Below are positions 7,332-16,824 of a DNA stretch of 64,000 nt, piece by piece. A program made the position numbers and the translations under genes. Source of the stretch: Gimibacter soli (GTDB lineage Bacteria > Pseudomonadota > Alphaproteobacteria > Sphingomonadales > Kordiimonadaceae); NCBI RefSeq assembly GCF_028463845.1, contig NZ_CP116805.1, forward strand, positions 496,001 through 560,000, in the 5' to 3' direction. Position 1 is the first letter of the stretch; every line of letters starts with the position of its first letter. The notes under the pieces are model-generated. The model saw only the letters and a program-made list of their open reading frames with translations. It was not told where the DNA came from and did not search any database.

Positions 7332-10064
7332 ATGCTTTCCACGGATGTCATTGCCCGGCTTTTGGCGGGCGCAAGTGTAGCCACCATGATCGGCTCCCAA
7401 GCTGCGGTAGCGCAGGAGGAGCAGGATGTCTTCGGCCTTGAAGAGATCGTCATCACGGCCCAGAAACGCGAACAGTCGGCACAGGATGTGCCGATTTCAC
7501 TGAATGCCTTTTCGGGTGAATTCCTTGATATCGTTGCGGCCGAGGACATGCGTGACCTCGTCGCCTATACGCCGGGCCTTGAGATCGGCACCAGCGTCAC
7601 CCAGCCTTCCTTCCAGATCCGCGGCGTGCAGACCTCCGACTTCGGTGTGGGCACCGATCCAGCGGTCGGCCTTTATGTGGACGGCGTTTACGCGGCACGC
7701 TCGGGTGCTGCCATCGTCTTCTTCTCGGATATCGAGCGGGTTGAAGTACTGAAAGGCCCGCAGGGCACGCTCTTTGGCCGCAACACGGCGGCTGGCGCCA
7801 TTTCGATCATCACCAAGAAACCGGTGATGAACGAAACTGAAGGCAAGGTGAAGCTGCGGTATGGCCGGTTCGACAAGCAGCAGCTTGATGCGATGATCAA
7901 CCTGCCGATCACCGAAACGCTGGCCCTTCGCGCCAACCTCCTTGTCAACAATCAGGACGGCTATGTGAAGGATGCGCTCACCGGCGAAGATTACGGCCGC
8001 GAGAATAACGACACAGGCCGTGTCCAGCTGCGCTGGGAGCCCTCTCCGCAGACCTCTGTCAACCTTGCCTACGAGTTCGATCGTACCCGGCAGGACGAGA
8101 ATCCGCCGATCATCGGCGTTTCGAATGGCGGTTATCGGTATAACCCGAGCGCCGATACGCTCGGCGACATTCCGGGACAGGGCGATGTGCTTGTTGGCAT
8201 CGCACCGCTCCTCGGGCTTCCTTTCACGCGCGATACACCGCTATCGGCACTTGATGCTGTGCCCCTTGGTGCCATCTATGCCGGCTTCGCGCCGTTCGGC
8301 TATGTGCCGAGCAACCCGGGTGCCTCGTGGAACTTCTTCAAGCCTGCGACCTCGGTAGGCGGGGCCGATCCCTTGGGGCCGCTCGCCAGCGACATTCATA
8401 ACGGCGCCGAGAACCGCAACCTTTACGGGGTGAACCTGACGATCACCCATGATTTCGAATGGGCGACGCTCACTTCGGTCTCGGCTTTCAAGAAGTTCAG
8501 CACCAATAACCTGCAGGACGAGGACGGCACCGCCGACCCCACCTTCTATTTCGATACGGACAATATCGAGGACAACAAGCATTTCTATCAGGAACTGCGC
8601 CTCAACGGCGTCAGTGGCCCGCTGACCTGGACGGCAGGCGTTTCCTTCTTCAAGGAACGCGCCGAGCAGGCTTCGGCCACGCACGGCACCACAGATTCGA
8701 TCGACAATACGCTCTATAACGTCGGCGCTACGCCCGGTGCGCTCGCCTTCGCGTTCGATCCGACCGACGGTTTCAATGCGTGCGACAGCCTGATGCTCGA
8801 CAGCTTTGGCGGGTTCGTCAGCCTCCTGAACGATGTGCCGCTTTCCTGCTTCGATCCGTCACTGCCCGGTGCATCGCTCGAGCAGCTTGCCCAGACGTTC
8901 GGCACCACCATGTTCGGCCGCACCTGGGAAGAAACCATGTATGGTGTCGGTCGCAACTCGGCGTATGCGGCCTATGCAGACGCCACCTATGCCCTGACCG
9001 ACCGGCTGAACCTTACGGCGGGCATCCGCTTCACCCACGACAAGAAATCGTGGGAATGGTTCAACGGTGCACGCACCATCTCGGGCTATGACGAGCTGAC
9101 CATCCCGGCCATCGGCATGAATCTCGCCGATGTTCACCAGATGCTCCTCGCCAGTATCCTTGGCGGCAACGGTGACCTCGTGTTCAACCAAAGCCTTGAA
9201 GGCCAAGAGTTCGAGCGCAAGGACAGCTGGAACAACCTCAGCCCGCGGGTTGTGGTGGACTATAAACTGACCGACGACTTCATGGTCTTTGCCTCTTACG
9301 CCAATGGCTACAAGGCGGGCGGCTTCAACTCGGTCGAGGTGAACAGTTATTTCGACAACGAAAAAGTCTGGAACATCGAGGGCGGCTTCAAGTCGGAATG
9401 GTTCGACCGCACGCTGCGTTTCAATGCGGCCGTATGGCATTATCGCTATGACGACCGGCAGTCGATCCGCCTGACCACGGTCGATGGCTCGAACGTACCG
9501 CAATATGTCACCCAGACGACCGATACCTCGGGCAAGGGTATCGATCTTGAATTGCTGTGGGTGCCGGTTGAAGGTATGCGCCTCTTTGCCAACGCCGGCT
9601 TCCAGGACATCACCTGCAAATCGAACTGCGGCGATGACGACACGTCGGACGGCGATGATGATCCCTTCATCGGCGAACCGACCGGTGTGCCCTCCACCCG
9701 CATCTCGTTCGGCGGCATGTACCGGTTCGATCTCGGCACCCGTGGTTTCCTCGATTTCCATGTAGCTCATAGCTACAGTTCGGCAAATCGCGAGAACCAG
9801 CTTTGCCGTAATGCCGGCTCGTGCGGCATTGTCACGGTGGGTGATGTGACCTGGGAAACCGGTGTGGCCGAAAACTACACCGATGCCCGGATCACCTGGT
9901 CGACCGAAGACGAGAACTTCAGCCTGTCGGTCTTCGCCAACAATATCTTCAGCAATCGCTATCTTGGCGGCGCCGGTGGTCTTGTTGTCGATACGATGGG
10001 GGCCCCGCGGACCGAAATCCGGATGCCCGGTATCTGGGGCATCGATCTGACCGCGCGCTTCTGA
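7332..10064 (+). CDS. TonB-dependent outer-membrane receptor
   Basis: A 910-residue receptor with a signal peptide (residues 1-28, ending AAVAQ). The TonB box region is LEEIVITAQKRE (about 36-47). The plug domain (about 50-165) includes the IRGV and VEVLKGPQGTLFGRNTAAGAI motifs. A 22-strand barrel ends in an aromatic residue (LTARF). A double-Cys acidic loop (CKSNCGDDD) lies near residue 760. I start at 7332 because GGAGGGGA precedes it; a TTG at 7290 is possible, and an ATG at 7230 would lie inside a hairpin. It imports an unidentified large substrate using TonB energy, and it may serve the beta-helix/cytochrome pair upstream. A terminator follows. Confidence 0.93.
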   Translation: MLSTDVIARLLAGASVATMIGSQAAVAQEEQDVFGLEEIVITAQKREQSAQDVPISLNAFSGEFLDIVAAEDMRDLVAYTPGLEIGTSVTQPSFQIRGVQTSDFGVGTDPAVGLYVDGVYAARSGAAIVFFSDIERVEVLKGPQGTLFGRNTAAGAISIITKKPVMNETEGKVKLRYGRFDKQQLDAMINLPITETLALRANLLVNNQDGYVKDALTGEDYGRENNDTGRVQLRWEPSPQTSVNLAYEFDRTRQDENPPIIGVSNGGYRYNPSADTLGDIPGQGDVLVGIAPLLGLPFTRDTPLSALDAVPLGAIYAGFAPFGYVPSNPGASWNFFKPATSVGGADPLGPLASDIHNGAENRNLYGVNLTITHDFEWATLTSVSAFKKFSTNNLQDEDGTADPTFYFDTDNIEDNKHFYQELRLNGVSGPLTWTAGVSFFKERAEQASATHGTTDSIDNTLYNVGATPGALAFAFDPTDGFNACDSLMLDSFGGFVSLLNDVPLSCFDPSLPGASLEQLAQTFGTTMFGRTWEETMYGVGRNSAYAAYADATYALTDRLNLTAGIRFTHDKKSWEWFNGARTISGYDELTIPAIGMNLADVHQMLLASILGGNGDLVFNQSLEGQEFERKDSWNNLSPRVVVDYKLTDDFMVFASYANGYKAGGFNSVEVNSYFDNEKVWNIEGGFKSEWFDRTLRFNAAVWHYRYDDRQSIRLTTVDGSNVPQYVTQTTDTSGKGIDLELLWVPVEGMRLFANAGFQDITCKSNCGDDDTSDGDDDPFIGEPTGVPSTRISFGGMYRFDLGTRGFLDFHVAHSYSSANRENQLCRNAGSCGIVTVGDVTWETGVAENYTDARITWSTEDENFSLSVFANNIFSNRYLGGAGGLVVDTMGAPRTEIRMPGIWGIDLTARF

Positions 10065-10087
10065 GGCGCCGACACCAGCTTTACGGG

Positions 10088-10116
10088 AAGGCCGGGTTCG
10101 CCCGGCCTTTTCTTTT
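10088..10116 (+). terminator. Intrinsic terminator after the TonB receptor
   Basis: AAGGCCGGG (10088-10096), a TTCG tetraloop, then CCCGGCCTT (10101-10109) running into TTCTTTT. This is a textbook rho-independent terminator that closes the accessory block before dapB. Confidence 0.92.
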
Positions 10117-10162
10117 GCCCGTCACTTTGCTAGGGCTTCTGCACCGGATGAAAGGAAATGCG

Positions 10163-10966
10163 ATGGCGGAACAGGCGCTGAGGGTCGGCATCATCGGATG
10201 CATGGGCCGCATGGGACAGGCGGTTGCCGCCGTGGTGACAGCTGCGGACGGGCTCGTGCTCGCGGGCGGTATCGACCGGGCTGGCAATCCGGGCCAGCGA
10301 CTTGCCGGTACGGGCGCGCCCATCGTTGCCGATATTGCGGGCCTTTTCGAAATTTCGGACGTGGTGATCGATTTTTCGGCGCCCGGCTCCACCGCCGCGC
10401 ATGCCGAAGCGGCGACAGTGGCGGCAACGGCCCTTGTCGTCGGCACGACGGGGCTCACGGCCAGTGATCATGCGGCCCTTGATGCAGCGGGCAAATCGAC
10501 GGCTATCGTCCAGGCTGGCAATTTCTCGCTCGGCGTCAATCTCCTGATGGCGCTCACGGAAGAAGCCGCCCGGGTGCTGGGCGATGACTGGGATATCGAT
10601 ATTCTTGAAATGCACCACCGTCACAAGGTGGACGCACCTTCTGGCACAGCGCTGATGCTGGGGGAAGCTGCTGCCAAGGGTCGCGGTGTTGATCTGGATA
10701 CGGTCGCCTGCAAGGCGCGTGACGGGGTGATCGGCGAACGGCCTGTTGGCGAAATCGGCTTTGCAACCCTCCGGGGCGGCGCTGTGATCGGCGAACATGA
10801 AGTCATTTTTGCATCGGATAGTGAACGGCTCGTCCTGTCGCACAAGGCTGAAAATCGCAGCCTTTTCGCCAAGGGTGCCGTGGTGGCAGCTCGTTTCGCC
10901 GCGACTGTCCCGGCAGGGCGTTATTCGATGCAGGATGTGCTGAAGCTGCAGCTCGGGGGCCAATGA
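10163..10966 (+). CDS. dapB: 4-Hydroxy-tetrahydrodipicolinate reductase
   Basis: A 267-residue cytoplasmic enzyme of the diaminopimelate/lysine pathway that reduces 4-hydroxy-tetrahydrodipicolinate with NAD(P)H. The N-terminal Rossmann motif GCMGRMG lies near residue 12. The GTTG loop is near 98. The catalytic and substrate signature HHRHKVDAPSGTA is near 155. Length is normal. I start at 10163 because AAGGA is about 7 bases upstream and more upstream in-frame codons overlap the preceding terminator. The stop overlaps the next gene's ATG (ATGA), so the three genes here form an operon. Confidence 0.97.
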   Translation: MAEQALRVGIIGCMGRMGQAVAAVVTAADGLVLAGGIDRAGNPGQRLAGTGAPIVADIAGLFEISDVVIDFSAPGSTAAHAEAATVAATALVVGTTGLTASDHAALDAAGKSTAIVQAGNFSLGVNLLMALTEEAARVLGDDWDIDILEMHHRHKVDAPSGTALMLGEAAAKGRGVDLDTVACKARDGVIGERPVGEIGFATLRGGAVIGEHEVIFASDSERLVLSHKAENRSLFAKGAVVAARFAATVPAGRYSMQDVLKLQLGGQ

Positions 10967-11376
10967 TGGGTGGAATGACGGGTGACAAGCTTTCCGATCT
11001 TGGCCGTCAGATGCGCCTCAATGCCGCCGGTAAAAAGCTGGCGAGCGGTGATATGCCCGCCGCCTTTGCCGACTATCTGGCCCTCGCGCGCGAGGGCTAT
11101 GCACCGGCCCAGCATGTGACGGCCCTTTGCCTCGGCTCCGAGGATATGCCGGACGAGGCCCTTGGCGAGGAAGCACAGGACTGGGAGCGCGACGTGGAAG
11201 CGGCTGCGTGGGATTGTATCTCGGTCCGGAACGGTTTTGATGGGGCGGGTTTGATTTTCAAGCAGGCGGCCCTCGACCCCGAATGGCACGCCGCGATGGA
11301 AGCCCGCGTTGACGAACTGGCGGCCGAGTTCCCGGCGGCCGTGCAGGATACTTTGCCGGACGAAGACGATGACTGA
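10963..11376 (+). CDS. Small helical protein of unknown function, copy 1 of a tandem pair
   Basis: A 137-residue cytoplasmic protein with no signal peptide. A helical region, with a segment resembling one Sel1/TPR-type repeat (FADYLALAREGYAPAQHVTA), is followed by an acidic stretch MPDEALGEE, a conserved EAAAWDCISV segment and an Asp-rich C-terminus. The next gene encodes a clear paralogue: DMPDEALG, EVEAAAWD-type, FKGAGLIF-type and LDPEWRAAM-type blocks occur in both in the same order. The ATG overlaps the dapB stop, so it is translationally coupled. I do not recognise a named family; Sel1-like is only a suggestion. Confidence 0.75.
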   Translation: MMGGMTGDKLSDLGRQMRLNAAGKKLASGDMPAAFADYLALAREGYAPAQHVTALCLGSEDMPDEALGEEAQDWERDVEAAAWDCISVRNGFDGAGLIFKQAALDPEWHAAMEARVDELAAEFPAAVQDTLPDEDDD

Positions 11377-11761
11377 CGATCAGTCCGATGAGGCATGCTA
11401 TGACCGCCATATGGCTGCGACCGAAATGCTCCGTGCCGGCGCCTTTGCAGAGGCTTTTGCTGAATTTCTGACGCTCGCCCGGGCAGGATATGCGCCTTCC
11501 CAGCATCTGGTGGGGCTTTGCTTCGCGTCTTCAGACATGCCCGACGAAGCCCTTGGCAAGGAAGGGGAAGGCCGGGACCGCGAGGTGGAAGCGGCGGCCT
11601 GGGATTACCTTTCGGTCCTGAACAAGTTCAAAGGCGCCGGGCTGATTTTCAGGCAGGCGATCCTGGACCCTGAATGGCGTGCAGCAATGAATGCCCGGAG
11701 GGATGAACTGGAGGCAGAGTTTCCGTCAACCATGCGGGAAGTCCGCCCTGAGGACGACTAG
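11369..11761 (+). CDS. Small helical protein of unknown function, copy 2 of a tandem pair
   Basis: A 130-residue paralogue of the preceding gene product. Shared blocks are FAEFLTLARAGYAPSQHLVG, DMPDEALGKE, EVEAAAWDYLSV, KGAGLIFRQAILDPEWRAAM and DELEAEFPS. The ATG at 11369 overlaps the upstream stop by 8 bases (ATGACTGA), consistent with tandem duplication and translational coupling. A farther in-frame ATG at 11309 would overlap the upstream gene deeply and lacks paralogue similarity. The two products could form a heteromer; function is unknown. Confidence 0.75.
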   Translation: MTDDQSDEACYDRHMAATEMLRAGAFAEAFAEFLTLARAGYAPSQHLVGLCFASSDMPDEALGKEGEGRDREVEAAAWDYLSVLNKFKGAGLIFRQAILDPEWRAAMNARRDELEAEFPSTMREVRPEDD

Positions 11762-11763
11762 AC

Positions 11764-12231
11764 CTAGCGCCGCTGCCACGCCTCCAGCGCTTCTCGGATT
11801 TCAGCGGCAAGGTCGCGCCGTTCGGCAGGGTTCAGATAGGCGCCAAGGCTCACCGTTTGCTGGTGGGTTGTGATGGTCAGCTCGGTGCCGCCGCGGTCGT
11901 CTTCCAGAAGCTTCACCTTGGCCCAGTAGGGCTCCAGCCGCCAGCTTTCGCGTCGTCCGTTCGGGTAGCGCCGCTCCACCAGAAGATCGGTATCCGTCAG
12001 GCGGACCGTTTCGGTCAGCCGGGCGCGGCGGTAGCTGATGGTGAAGGCAAGCCAGATGGCAAAAATGTCGGCAGCCACGAACAGCACGACAGGCCACGCC
12101 CCCACGAACAGGAAGCGCAGGGCGGCAAGCCCGGTGATGCCGCCAATCACCCACATCAGGCGCTTGAAATGTCGCCGGCTCAGTGACCGGTGGGGATAAA
12201 CGATCAGGTCCAGATGGGCCCGGCCCGTCAC
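11764..12231 (-). CDS. DUF2244 family membrane protein
   Basis: A 155-residue inner-membrane protein. A short N-terminal region (YPHRSLSRRHF) precedes two adjacent transmembrane segments at about residues 26-65 (WVIGGITGLAALRFLFVGAW and PVVLFVAADIFAIWLAFTIS). A basic cytoplasmic domain with ERRYPNGRRESW and a C-terminal YLNPAERRDLAAEIREAL follows, as in DUF2244 proteins. The GTG start at 12231 overlaps the stop of the upstream monooxygenase (GTGA), so the pair is coupled. DUF2244 has no established function. Confidence 0.8.
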   Translation of the reverse strand: MTGRAHLDLIVYPHRSLSRRHFKRLMWVIGGITGLAALRFLFVGAWPVVLFVAADIFAIWLAFTISYRRARLTETVRLTDTDLLVERRYPNGRRESWRLEPYWAKVKLLEDDRGGTELTITTHQQTVSLGAYLNPAERRDLAAEIREALEAWQRR

Positions 12232-13445
12232 AACCGGTCGCCGGAGAGGAGCTTCGGCAGCGTGCCGACCGTGCCGCGCGCGTGCGCCATGAAGAAATTC
12301 CTCAGGGGCGGGATGCGGTCGACCACCGCAAGGCCAAGGTCGCGGGCGATACGAACGGGTGCGATATCGTTCGAGAACAGACGGTTCAGCACGTCGGTGA
12401 CGCCCGCAAGGGTCACATTGTCGAACTCGCGCCAACGGGCGTAGCGGTCAAGCACCGCGCCCGATCCGATATCGAGCCCGGCCCGGGCAGCATCAACAAT
12501 CACCTCGATCAGGGCGGCCACATCGCGCAGGCCCATATTGAGGCCCTGACCCGCAATCGGGTGGATGCCGTGGGCGGCGTCCCCCACCAGTGCAAGTCGC
12601 GTGTCGGTATAGCGGTCAGCGAACTGCAGGGTCAGCGGATAGCACCAGCGCCCGCCAATCACCTTCACCTTGCCCAGAAAATCGCCGCAGCGGCGCTGCA
12701 CTTCGGCCTCGAAGGCGCGCGGCGAAAGGCCCATCACCGTGTCGGCCAGATGCTGCTTTTCGGTCCAGACAAGCGAGGAACGATTGCCGGTCAGTGGCAG
12801 GATCGCAAAGGGTCCGGACGGCAGGAAACGCTCATGCGCCACACCGCCATGCGGAAGCTCATGCTCGATCGAGCAGACGATACCAACCTGATCGTAACCC
12901 CATTCGGTTGCCGTGATGCCGGCTGCCCGCCGTGCCTGGCTGGCACGCCCGTCGATCCCGAGGAGGAGGCGGGCACTGATCGTGTTGCCGTCGGCGAGGG
13001 TCAGGCGGACGGTGGCTGCATCGCGCTCGATTTCGGTGACACTTGCGGGTGCCAGATGGCGCAGGTTCGGCAATTCCTTGGCGCGGGCATGAAGCGCCAG
13101 CCGCATGTGGCGGTTTTCAACCATCTCGCCAAGCGGTCCGGCGCCGAGGTCGCGGTGGTCAAAATGCAGATGCATCAGCGACGGGCCGTCCGACACGCGG
13201 ATTTCCTTGATCGGCTGGTGGCGGCCTTCAAGATGGTCCCACACGCCGATGGCTTTCAGAAGATTGCAGCTGGCATAGGCGATGGCACTTGAGCGCCCGT
13301 CGAAGCTTTCGAGCGTCTGGTCGCCCGGCTCGCCCCTGTCGATCACGGTCACATCAAGGCCGTGCGCCGCGAGCCCGATGCCCGCCGCAAGACCCGCGAG
13401 GCCCCCACCAAGGATGGCGATATCGGTCGTCTGATCGTGTGGCAT
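12228..13445 (-). CDS. UbiH/UbiF/COQ6-family FAD-dependent monooxygenase
   Basis: A 405-residue flavoprotein hydroxylase. The N-terminal dinucleotide-binding motif is ILGGGLAGLAAGIGLA (about residues 10-25). A second FAD motif, GDAAHGIHPIAGQGLNMGLRD, lies near 290-310. No membrane segment is seen, as is usual for this family, which hydroxylates the ubiquinone ring on the cytoplasmic side of the membrane. Which ring position (UbiH-, UbiF- or UbiL-like) cannot be decided here. Its position back to back with ftsK is a common alphaproteobacterial arrangement. It is coupled to the DUF2244 gene downstream. Confidence 0.9.
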   Translation of the reverse strand: MPHDQTTDIAILGGGLAGLAAGIGLAAHGLDVTVIDRGEPGDQTLESFDGRSSAIAYASCNLLKAIGVWDHLEGRHQPIKEIRVSDGPSLMHLHFDHRDLGAGPLGEMVENRHMRLALHARAKELPNLRHLAPASVTEIERDAATVRLTLADGNTISARLLLGIDGRASQARRAAGITATEWGYDQVGIVCSIEHELPHGGVAHERFLPSGPFAILPLTGNRSSLVWTEKQHLADTVMGLSPRAFEAEVQRRCGDFLGKVKVIGGRWCYPLTLQFADRYTDTRLALVGDAAHGIHPIAGQGLNMGLRDVAALIEVIVDAARAGLDIGSGAVLDRYARWREFDNVTLAGVTDVLNRLFSNDIAPVRIARDLGLAVVDRIPPLRNFFMAHARGTVGTLPKLLSGDRL

Positions 13446-13584
13446 GGCGCGGGCTCCTCTCTCCCTTCTGCTCTACGCCCTTGGGGGCTTGCTGTCCAGC
13501 ATGGCCAACGCCTACTTGTCAGGGCCCCGGCGGTCTGGGTAAAGTGGCCGGGCTCATGCAGAACAAATCAGGGACAGGCAGACA

Positions 13585-16131
13585 GTGACAGGCGTAAAGG
13601 GAGTGAAACGGACAGCGGGCAAGAAGCCCGGCAAGGCTCAGGCTGCGGCATCCCGCTCCCCGCGCCGCGTTTCCTCGAAACCCGCTGCCCGCAAGGGTGG
13701 TGCGGCGCCGATCCTGCCGCCTGCCGTCGTGACGGGTCTGAAGTCCACCGCCTGGCGTGGTTTCGGCCTTCTCCTGATGGCGCTTGGCGTCATGCTTGTG
13801 CTGTCGCTCGCGACCTATAATCCGATGGACCCGACGCTCAATCGCATCGCGGATGGCCCTGTCACCAATATGATGGGGGCGCCGGGCGCGGCGGTTGCCG
13901 ATATCCTGATGCAGACGCTGGCGCTTGGCGCCTATCTCCTTGCCTTGCCGCTGCTCGTCTGGGGCTTCAAGATCGCAAGGCTCAAATGGCTGCGCCTTTT
14001 CTGGATCAATCTCGCCTTCCTGCCGGTTGGCGTGATCCTTCTCTCCACCGCGATCAGTGTGGTGGCACCGGGCGGCGATTTCCCGGTGCAGGCGGGCTAT
14101 GGCGGTGCGCTTGGCCAGATGTTCTACAGTTATGTCATCACGCTTTTCGGCGCGCTGGTGCTGCCGAAATGGATTTTCGCGCTCGTTTTCGTGGCGCTGG
14201 GCTTGCCGGCCTATGCTGTGTCGCTGGCGCTTTCGGGCGAAGAATGGCGCACCATCGCGCGCGGCATTTATATCGCCGTGGCGATGAGCTGGCGCTGGCT
14301 CAAATGGGGCCTCGCCCATAGCGTTCTCGCCGTCGTCAAGGCAGCCGGCTTTGCCAAGGGCCGGGTGGCGGAACAAACGGCCTCGCGCCGCGCCGCGCGT
14401 GCTGTACGCCGCGAACCGGTGATCGGTGAAGCAGCCGACCACGCCCCCGTCTTTGTGGACACTGAGCCCGATGACGACGACCTGCCGCCTTTTGAAATGG
14501 ACGAAACCCCCGCCAGCCGCAGCCGCGTGAAGGCCCGGCAGGACCCGGTGAAGGGTAAGCGCGAGGAAATCGAGGCCCAGCGTGCCTTCGATCTGGGCGA
14601 CAGTGACGGCTTCCGCCTGCCGCCCTTGGAACTCTTGGCCCCGCCCAAGCCCGGTGAAAAGATCGACAGCCTGTCGACCGAGGCACTGGACGGCAATGCC
14701 CGCATGCTGGAAAGCGTGCTTGATGACTTTGGCGTCAAGGGCGACATCAATGACGTTCGCCCCGGCCCCGTTGTCACGCTTTATGAGCTCGAACCCGCCC
14801 GCGGCACCAAATCGGCCCGTGTGATCGGCCTTGCCGACGATATCGCCCGCTCGATGAGCGCGATCTCGGCCCGTGTGGCCGTTGTGCCGGGTCGCAACGC
14901 CATTGGGATCGAACTGCCGAACCAGAAGCGCGAAACGGTTTACCTGCGCGAACTGCTGGCGAGCCGCGAATATGAAATGACCAAGGCCCGCCTGCCGGTG
15001 GCGCTTGGCAAGGATATCGGCGGCGCTCCGGTGATCGCTGACCTCGCCACCATGCCGCACCTTCTGGTCGCCGGTACTACGGGCTCGGGCAAGTCGGTCG
15101 GCATCAATACGATGATCGAGTCGCTCCTTTACCGGCATACGCCCGAAACGCTCAGGCTGATCATGGTCGACCCCAAGATGCTGGAACTGTCGATCTATGA
15201 CGATATTCCGCATCTCCTCACCCCTGTGGTGACCGAAGCGAAGAAGGCGGTCGTGGCGCTCAAATGGGCGGTGCGCGAGATGGAAACCCGCTACCGCAAC
15301 ATGTCGCGCCTTGGCGTGCGCAACCTTGCGGCTTTCAACAAGCGGATCGAGGAAGCCCGCGCCAACGGCGAAGAGCTCGTGCGCGAGGTTCAGGTTGGTT
15401 TCGACAAGGAAACTGGCCAGCCGATGTATGAAGAACAGCGCTTCGACTTCCAGCCGCTGCCTTATATCGTCATTATCATCGACGAGATGGCTGACCTGAT
15501 GCTGGTTGCCGGCAAGGACGTGGAAGCCACTGTCCAGCGACTGGCGCAGATGGCACGGGCGGCGGGAATTCACCTGATCATGGCGACTCAGCGGCCGTCC
15601 GTTGACGTGATCACCGGTACGATCAAGGCGAACTTCCCGACCCGGATCAGCTTCCAGGTCACCTCGAAGATCGACAGCCGCACCATTCTGGGGGAGCAGG
15701 GCGCCGAACAGCTCCTTGGCATGGGCGACATGCTTTATATGGCGGGGGGCGGACGCATCACTCGCGTGCATGGTGCCTTTGTCTCGGACGAAGAGGTACA
15801 GTCCATCGTCGATCACCTGAAACTGCAGGGTCAGCCGGACTATAAGGCGGAAGTCACCGAAGAACCTGAAGAAGGCTTCGACAGCCCGTTCATCCCCGGT
15901 CCATCCGGCGGCGGCAATAGTGGCGATGATGCCAGCCTCTATGATCAGGCGGTGGATATCGTGCTGCGTGACAGGCGGCCCACCACCAGCTATATCCAGC
16001 GGCGGCTGAAGATCGGCTACAACAAGGCCGCCTCGCTGATCGAGGAAATGGAACAACAAGGCGTGATCAGCGCGCCCAATGCCAAAGGCCAGCGCGAAGT
16101 ACTGGTCCCGGCACGCGAGGAAGAATACTGA
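13585..16131 (+). CDS. ftsK: DNA translocase FtsK
   Basis: An 848-residue divisome ATPase that pumps chromosome termini through the closing septum. A basic N-terminus is followed by four hydrophobic segments (about residues 50-220) that anchor it. A short charged linker leads to the alpha domain and the RecA-like motor, with Walker A GTTGSGKS near 497 and Walker [13 protein letters not shown] near 628. The C-terminal winged-helix gamma domain (about 785-848; [20 protein letters not shown]) would read orienting sequences. The linker is short compared with the E. coli protein, normal for alphaproteobacteria. The GTG start has a GGGACAGG element upstream. It is coupled to lolA through ATGA. Confidence 0.97.
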   Translation: MTGVKGVKRTAGKKPGKAQAAASRSPRRVSSKPAARKGGAAPILPPAVVTGLKSTAWRGFGLLLMALGVMLVLSLATYNPMDPTLNRIADGPVTNMMGAPGAAVADILMQTLALGAYLLALPLLVWGFKIARLKWLRLFWINLAFLPVGVILLSTAISVVAPGGDFPVQAGYGGALGQMFYSYVITLFGALVLPKWIFALVFVALGLPAYAVSLALSGEEWRTIARGIYIAVAMSWRWLKWGLAHSVLAVVKAAGFAKGRVAEQTASRRAARAVRREPVIGEAADHAPVFVDTEPDDDDLPPFEMDETPASRSRVKARQDPVKGKREEIEAQRAFDLGDSDGFRLPPLELLAPPKPGEKIDSLSTEALDGNARMLESVLDDFGVKGDINDVRPGPVVTLYELEPARGTKSARVIGLADDIARSMSAISARVAVVPGRNAIGIELPNQKRETVYLRELLASREYEMTKARLPVALGKDIGGAPVIADLATMPHLLVAGTTGSGKSVGINTMIESLLYRHTPETLRLIMVDPKMLELSIYDDIPHLLTPVVTEAKKAVVALKWAVREMETRYRNMSRLGVRNLAAFNKRIEEARANGEELVREVQVGFDKETGQPMYEEQRFDFQPLPYIVIIIDEMADLMLVAGKDVEATVQRLAQMARAAGIHLIMATQRPSVDVITGTIKANFPTRISFQVTSKIDSRTILGEQGAEQLLGMGDMLYMAGGGRITRVHGAFVSDEEVQSIVDHLKLQGQPDYKAEVTEEPEEGFDSPFIPGPSGGGNSGDDASLYDQAVDIVLRDRRPTTSYIQRRLKIGYNKAASLIEEMEQQGVISAPNAKGQREVLVPAREEEY

Positions 16132-16814
16132 TGAAGCGCGCTTTTGCGCCCCTCCTTCTCTCCCTTTCGGTCTTTTTCTCAGGCATGGCAGCGGCGCAGG
16201 AAGCCGAACTGCCGCCCCTTGAGGAAGCGACGATGGAGGAAGACCCGATCTTCGCTGCCTTCAAGGCGGTGGAACGCTATTTCCGCGAAACCCAGAGCCT
16301 GAAGGCCGGCTTCGTGCAGCATGCACCCTCGGGCGAGATCACCTCGGGCATGGTCTATATGGCACGGCCCGGCCGCATCCGGTTTGATTACGCGGGCGAT
16401 GTGCCTTTCCTTGTGGTGGCGGACGGTGAAGCCCTCAACCTTATCGACTATGAAGTCGGGCAGGTAACGCGCTGGCCGATCGACGATACGCCCTTGCGGC
16501 TGCTCCTTGGCCGCGATGTGGATCTTGCCCGCCTTGGCGCGCAGGTGCAGGCGGCACCGGGCGGTGACGAGCGGATTGTGGCCGTGCATGCGCGCGACGA
16601 AAACCGGCCCGAGCTTGGCACCATCACGATCTTTTTCGAACGCCGCGCGGGCGAGCCCGACACGCTGACGCTGAAAGGCTGGCTCGTGAAGGATGCACAG
16701 GCGCAGGAAACCTATGTCGAGCTCGTGGACGCCATCCTCAATCCCGAGCTTGAAAAGAAGCTCTGGACGTTTGAAGACCCGCGCGGCCTTTCCAAGCGCC
16801 GCCGCACGCGCTGA
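16131..16814 (+). CDS. lolA: Outer-membrane lipoprotein carrier protein LolA
   Basis: A 227-residue periplasmic chaperone that ferries lipoproteins from LolCDE to the outer membrane. A signal peptide (residues 1-23, ending GMAAAQ) is followed by the LolA beta-fold: YFRETQSLKAGFVQ, SGMVYMARPGRIRFDYAG and PFLVVADGEALNLID are typical successive strands. The start overlaps the ftsK stop. The order ftsK-lolA-xth is recurrent in alphaproteobacteria, with one extra gene between lolA and xth here. Confidence 0.92.
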   Translation: MKRAFAPLLLSLSVFFSGMAAAQEAELPPLEEATMEEDPIFAAFKAVERYFRETQSLKAGFVQHAPSGEITSGMVYMARPGRIRFDYAGDVPFLVVADGEALNLIDYEVGQVTRWPIDDTPLRLLLGRDVDLARLGAQVQAAPGGDERIVAVHARDENRPELGTITIFFERRAGEPDTLTLKGWLVKDAQAQETYVELVDAILNPELEKKLWTFEDPRGLSKRRRTR

Positions 16815-16824
16815 GGGGATCATC

